NCBI RefSeq assembly: GCF_041052385.1
Contig: NZ_CP163439.1
Coordinates: 4,143,001-4,207,000 of the forward strand
Source: Streptomyces sp. R28
Lineage (GTDB): Bacteria; Actinomycetota; Actinomycetes; Streptomycetales; Streptomycetaceae
DNA length: 64,000 bases
Direction of reading: 5' to 3'
How positions within the stretch are numbered: the stretch's first letter is position 1; the number at the start of each line of letters is the position of its first letter. Under the pieces are notes generated by a model. The model saw nothing but the letters and a program-made list of their open reading frames with translations, was not told where the DNA came from and did no database searches. Position numbers and translations under genes: made by a program. Below are positions 60,208-64,000 of this stretch, piece by piece.

Positions 60208-62490
60208 TCAGCCGAGCGGGCTCATGGCGCCGGCCCAGATGCCGTAGGGGACGTCAGGCGCGGGCGCGCCCGCGATCCCCTTCAGCGGCAGTGGTTCGAG
60301 GCTCTCGGCGAGGTCGATGCGGTAGACGACGACCGCCGTGGAGACGGACTTGTACGTGCCGACGTACCAGGCGGCGGTGTCCTTCTGCGTTGTCCCGGTC
60401 TTCCCGGCCACCTTCGCGGTGGCGGGGGCGCCGTCGGGGTGGGCGGCGCGGAAGGCGTCCGTGAGCGCGGAGTCGACCTCCTCCGCCACGTCGGCGCCGA
60501 CCGCCCGGCGCGAGCTGGGCAGGTCCAGGGGGACCTTGGTGCCGTTGTGGGTGATGCGGCGCACCGAGTACGGCTCGGTGTGCTTGCCGGCCGCGGCGAA
60601 CGTGGAGTAGCCGCCGGCCATGCGGATGGCGCTGGGCGTGGAGCTGCCCATCGACAGCGCGGGCACCTGGGCCCCGATGCTGGAGGGCAGCAGCCCCGAG
60701 GCCTCGGCGGTGGCGCGCACCTTGTCCAGGCCGGTGTCCATACCAAGCTGCATGAACGGCGTGTTCACCGACAGCTCCATCGCCCTGTGCAGGGAGATCT
60801 GCCCGTAGGACCTGTCCCCGTCGTTACTGGCGGCCACCTTGCGGCCGCTGCGGTCCCAGTACGGCCCCTCCGGCGTGGTCACCGGCACGTCGTCGTCGCC
60901 GTTGTAAAGGGACTCCCCGGTGATTGGGGTCGCCTCTCCGTCGCGGGTCTTGCGGACGCCGTGCTCCAGACCGGCCGCGTAGACGAACGGCGCAAAGGCC
61001 GTACCGGCCGGGACGGTGGTGGCGTTGGACTCGTTGTAGCCCTGCTTACGGTGGTCGGGTCCGCCGTAGACGGCGACGATCCGGCCGTCGGCGGCCACGG
61101 AGGCCGCGCCGTAGTGCGCGGTCTTGGCGGTCTTCGGGTGGTCCTTCAGGGCCTTCTTGCGCGCCTTGGTGACGGCGCCGGTGAGCTGGTCCTCCCTCTT
61201 CCTGTCGAAGGTCGTGTAGATCTGGTAGCCGCCGAGGTCGAAATCCTTGTCGGAGATCTTCGCGGCCTTCTTGGCGTACTGGGAAGCGAGTTCGACCAGG
61301 TAATCGGTCTGCTCACCGGTGTCGTACAACGGGTTGCGCTTCAGCGGCTCGGGAAACTTCTTGTACGTGGCCCGCTCGGCCTGGGAGAGCTTGCCGATGT
61401 CGACCATCCGGTCGAGGGTCCAGGACCAGCGCTCCACGGCCCGGGCGCGGTTGGCGCTGCTCAGGGTCGGGTCGTACAGGCCGGCGCCCTTGAGCAGGGC
61501 GGCCAGGAACGCGGCCTCGCCGGCGTTGAGTTCGCTGACGTCCTTGCCGTAGTAGGCCTGGGCGGCGCGCTGGATTCCGTAGGTGCCGCGGCCGAACCAG
61601 CTCGTGTTGAGGTAGTTCTCGAGGATCTCGTCCTTGCTCATCCGGTCGTCGAGCTTGAGAGCGATCATCGCCTCGGTGAACTTGCGGCCGACCGTCTGGT
61701 CCTGGTTCAGGTACACGTTCTTGACGTACTGCTGGGTAATGGTCGAGCCGCCCTGGGTGTCACCCTCGCCGAGCGTGCGGAACAGGGCACGGGTTATGCC
61801 CTGGAAGGAGATGCCGGGGTCGCTGTAGAAGCTCTCGTTCTCCGCGGCGAGTACCGCCCACCGGACGTCCGCGGGGATGTCCTTCAGCGGCATCGCCTGC
61901 CGCTGCACCCAGCCGGTACGGGCCATGGGGGTCCCGTCGGCCCAGAGGTACACGTTGTCCTGCTGGGTGGCGTACGAGTTGAGGTTGTCCGGGATGTCGG
62001 TGGCCGCGTAGGCGACGACGAGGAAGAGGCCGCTGAGGCCCACGCCGGTGAACGAGGCGCCGAGCCACTGCCGCCAGGAGGGCAGCCATCGACGCAGGCC
62101 GGTGCGTCCTGGCCGGGGGTACTGCGGCCGCATACGCCGGGCGTAGGGCGCGAGGCGGGCGGCCTGCGTGGCGAGGACGCTCAGCAGGGGCGCCAGGTGA
62201 AGGACGGCGACCAGGCGGGAAAAGAGGGATGGTCGAGGGGCTTTGCGAGGGTTCCGATTTCTGCGGCGATTCAGTTGATCGGCTGTGTTGTCGTCACGTA
62301 TTCGATGCGATGAGTCCACCCCGGAAGGGTGGGATATTTCGGATTCCGTTGATTCCTGTTCGGTGCCGGATATACGTTGCTGCGGCACCCTCAGTTGAAC
62401 GGTCTCGTCCGCCTTGAATGAGCCGGGCACTTTCAACTGCATGGTGACGTCCCGCTCCTGAGGCTCCTCCCCATGCCCCATCAGCGTCAC
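60208..62490 (-). CDS. Class A penicillin-binding protein with disrupted transpeptidase site
   Basis: 760 residues from GTG 62490 (AAAGGAGG 6 nt upstream). A cytoplasmic disordered tail (1-85) and TM helix (142-163) precede the GT51 glycosyltransferase: ENESFYSDPGIS (Glu217) and GGSTITQQYVKNVYL. The transpeptidase domain has SVN (574-576) and KTGT (697-700), but the SxxK position reads VPAGTAFAPF instead of GSTFKPF. The acylated Ser is Thr and the Lys is Ala. It should polymerise glycan strands but probably cannot cross-link by the usual mechanism. It lies upstream of the deacetylase-like gene, possibly one unit. Confidence 0.88.
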   Translation of the reverse strand: MTLMGHGEEPQERDVTMQLKVPGSFKADETVQLRVPQQRISGTEQESTESEISHPSGVDSSHRIRDDNTADQLNRRRNRNPRKAPRPSLFSRLVAVLHLAPLLSVLATQAARLAPYARRMRPQYPRPGRTGLRRWLPSWRQWLGASFTGVGLSGLFLVVAYAATDIPDNLNSYATQQDNVYLWADGTPMARTGWVQRQAMPLKDIPADVRWAVLAAENESFYSDPGISFQGITRALFRTLGEGDTQGGSTITQQYVKNVYLNQDQTVGRKFTEAMIALKLDDRMSKDEILENYLNTSWFGRGTYGIQRAAQAYYGKDVSELNAGEAAFLAALLKGAGLYDPTLSSANRARAVERWSWTLDRMVDIGKLSQAERATYKKFPEPLKRNPLYDTGEQTDYLVELASQYAKKAAKISDKDFDLGGYQIYTTFDRKREDQLTGAVTKARKKALKDHPKTAKTAHYGAASVAADGRIVAVYGGPDHRKQGYNESNATTVPAGTAFAPFVYAAGLEHGVRKTRDGEATPITGESLYNGDDDVPVTTPEGPYWDRSGRKVAASNDGDRSYGQISLHRAMELSVNTPFMQLGMDTGLDKVRATAEASGLLPSSIGAQVPALSMGSSTPSAIRMAGGYSTFAAAGKHTEPYSVRRITHNGTKVPLDLPSSRRAVGADVAEEVDSALTDAFRAAHPDGAPATAKVAGKTGTTQKDTAAWYVGTYKSVSTAVVVYRIDLAESLEPLPLKGIAGAPAPDVPYGIWAGAMSPLG

Positions 62491-62659
62491 AGCGCCCTCC
62501 TTTCCCCTTGAGTCACCTATAAATTACCAGCGGTCTTCACACTCCCTCCACACATGAAAGCCGTGCGACAGAACACAGACGGCCATATGGGACATCGCCC
62601 ATTGCCCACCCTCTCCGCCCTCGCATGCATCTCTCTGCTCGAAGCGCTTCGACGTCGCG

Positions 62660-63631
62660 TCAATCGCGGACGCTCATGGCGGCCGAATCGATGGCCGGAA
62701 TCCATCCCCCGGAGGGCCTCAGCAGCCACCCCTCCTCGGCGGCGAGCTGGGCCGCCGCCCGTCGAAGGGCGTCGAATGCGGGGTGCACCAGGCCCTTTCG
62801 CCACACCAGTGACACGGGTGACAGGGGCACGGGATCGGTCAAGGGGCGAAGCACGGACCCGGGCATGGCCGGAAAGCCGATGACGGCGAGAACGGGGGTC
62901 CTCACCTTGGCCATGATCCGCTGGAACTCCTCGTCACCGACGGCGAGCGGGGCGGGCGGGGCCACCTCGATCCCCCGCCCGTCGAACAGTCGGCGCGCGA
63001 GGTCGGTCCACTCCGGCGTACGGGGGTTTCCGGCCCCGGCATAGACGGTCCCGCCCTCGAGCGCGGCGAGCGGCACCGCCTCCAATTCCGCCAGCGGATG
63101 GCCCTCGGGCAGCAGGATCGCCATCGGCTCGTAGCGGACCGGCTGGTGATCGAGGCCCGCCCGCAGCGCCGGGTCCAGCCCCGCGAACCGGCCGAAGGAC
63201 GCGTCCAGCCGCCCCGCGGCCATCTCGCCGGCCGCGCCCGTCAGGCCGCTCTCGTAGCGGGCCATCAGCTCGTGTTCGGAGGCGAGTTCGCGGGCCCGGT
63301 GCAGGACCCTGCGGCCGGTGACCAGGCCCGGCGAGTTCAGGTCCACCAGCAGGGGGCGGGCCTGGCCGAAGGCTGCGAGCAGGTCGTCCTGGGCCTGGAG
63401 GGCACGGCGCGCGTACGGCACCAGCCGCTCGCCGTCGGCCGTCAGCGTGACCTGCCGCGTCGTCCGCACGAACAGTTCGGCGCCCAACTCCCGCTCCAGC
63501 CGCCGCACGTCCCGGCTGAGCGCCTGCTGGGCGACGTACAGGCGGGCCGCGGCGCGCGTGAAGTGCCGCTCCTCGGCCACGGTGAGGAAGGCGCGCAGGA
63601 GGCGGGGGTCGAGGTTGGTCGGGGCGGGCAT
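62660..63631 (-). CDS. LysR-family transcriptional regulator
   Basis: 323 residues: HTH AFLTVAEERHFTRAAARLYV, AQQALSRDVRRLERELGAEL, then LFVRTTRQVTLTADGE, followed by the substrate-binding domain (about residues 95-300). It is divergent from the MFS gene at 63715 with an 83-bp gap, the usual arrangement for LysR control of a neighbour. The effector is unknown. Confidence 0.92.
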   Translation of the reverse strand: MPAPTNLDPRLLRAFLTVAEERHFTRAAARLYVAQQALSRDVRRLERELGAELFVRTTRQVTLTADGERLVPYARRALQAQDDLLAAFGQARPLLVDLNSPGLVTGRRVLHRARELASEHELMARYESGLTGAAGEMAAGRLDASFGRFAGLDPALRAGLDHQPVRYEPMAILLPEGHPLAELEAVPLAALEGGTVYAGAGNPRTPEWTDLARRLFDGRGIEVAPPAPLAVGDEEFQRIMAKVRTPVLAVIGFPAMPGSVLRPLTDPVPLSPVSLVWRKGLVHPAFDALRRAAAQLAAEEGWLLRPSGGWIPAIDSAAMSVRD

Positions 63632-63714
63632 ACGGCGAATTTACAACGAGAGTGCGTAAGTCGGTACGGAGAAGGTGTTGGACGCCTTGATCACTTCGGC
63701 GCGACGGTGGGTCC

Positions 63715-64000
63715 ATGCCGGAACCCATGTTCACGACAACCCAAGACATGCTCGTGGCCGTCGACTTCAGCCCCCGGACCAGCCACCGGAACAGACACCG
63801 CCCCCACGGCCCCTACCGCCGGCTCTTCGCCCACCCCGGCACCCGCGCCTTCACCCTCGGGAACCTGATCGCCCGCCTGCCCATGGGCATGTTCAGCGTG
63901 AGCGCGGTCGTCATGATCGCCGGGACGAGGGGGTCGTACGCCCTCGCCGGCGCGGTCACCGCGACCGGCCTCGCGACGACCGCGCTGGTCGCCCCCTGGA
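63715..64000 (+). CDS. MFS transporter, 5' part
   Basis: The frame from ATG 63715 (ATG 63727 and 63748 also possible) runs off the window end. YRRLFAHPGTRAFTLGNLIA, then RLPMGMFSVSAVVMIAGTRG and YALAGAVTATGLATTALVAP, are typical first TM helices of actinobacterial MFS exporters. It is divergent from the LysR gene, which probably regulates it. The 95 visible residues carry too little to predict a substrate. Confidence 0.75.
   Translation, partial: MPEPMFTTTQDMLVAVDFSPRTSHRNRHRPHGPYRRLFAHPGTRAFTLGNLIARLPMGMFSVSAVVMIAGTRGSYALAGAVTATGLATTALVAPW

Noticed and set aside
1..64000. CRISPR array
   Set aside because: No regularly spaced identical repeats of 24-40 bp with unique spacers were seen; all tandem repeats are short and contiguous.

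Overview
The window is high-GC actinobacterial DNA with the codon bias, GTG/TTG starts and gene families of Streptomyces. The central block (hexosaminidase and sugar ABC transporter, DUF3039, AlgH, murA, HU, malic enzyme, HelD-like helicase, an anti-sigma/ECF sigma pair, a CGNR regulator, a HemD-type nitrate regulator and narK) matches, from memory, the gene order of the S. coelicolor core chromosome around SCO2943-SCO2959. It is therefore probably a core-chromosome segment interrupted by accessory islands. Layout: 1-8.4 kb holds the end of a glycine-betaine-type binding protein, a secreted Lon-type protease, an enolase-superfamily racemase coupled to a GNAT enzyme with an IclR regulator nearby, a DEAD/DEAH helicase and an MFS exporter. 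8.6-12.2 kb is a tRNA-Cys integration hot spot: an intact tRNA-Cys, a tRNA-like relic before it, a 44-bp duplication of the tRNA 3' half at 11.04 kb, lower-GC decayed cargo between the copies, and the tail of a tyrosine recombinase beyond. 12.2-16.7 kb has a DUF4352 lipoprotein, an LAxTG sortase substrate, an orphan SUKH-4 protein and a P-loop kinase. 16.7-21.6 kb is a three-gene molybdenum hydroxylase operon with unusual active-site sequence and a very long N-terminal extension on its 2Fe-2S subunit. 21.8-26.6 kb is a sugar ABC transporter and cytoplasmic GH20 hexosaminidase operon, with an interspersed repeat between binding protein and permease. 27-41 kb is mostly housekeeping genes plus nnaR-narK. 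41.6-46.1 kb is a decay zone: a TnpB-like protein without a zinc ribbon, a frameshifted anti-sigma ATPase, an XRE regulator that has lost its HTH, DUF397, and a lipoprotein gene with two in-frame stops. 46-57 kb carries a giant secreted RHS protein with a Hint domain and an unfamiliar 121-residue C-terminal tip. A small ORF lies 15 bp downstream and is the natural candidate immunity gene; a large secreted DNRLRE/FG-GAP protein is divergent. 57-64 kb holds cell-envelope genes (cysteine amidase, polysaccharide-deacetylase-like protein, a class A PBP without the SxxK motif) and a LysR/MFS divergent pair cut by the window end. The most novel points are the RHS tip and its neighbour, the zinc-ribbon-less TnpB, the PBP with a disrupted transpeptidase site and the tRNA-Cys hot spot. 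All family assignments come from reading motifs; no database search was run.
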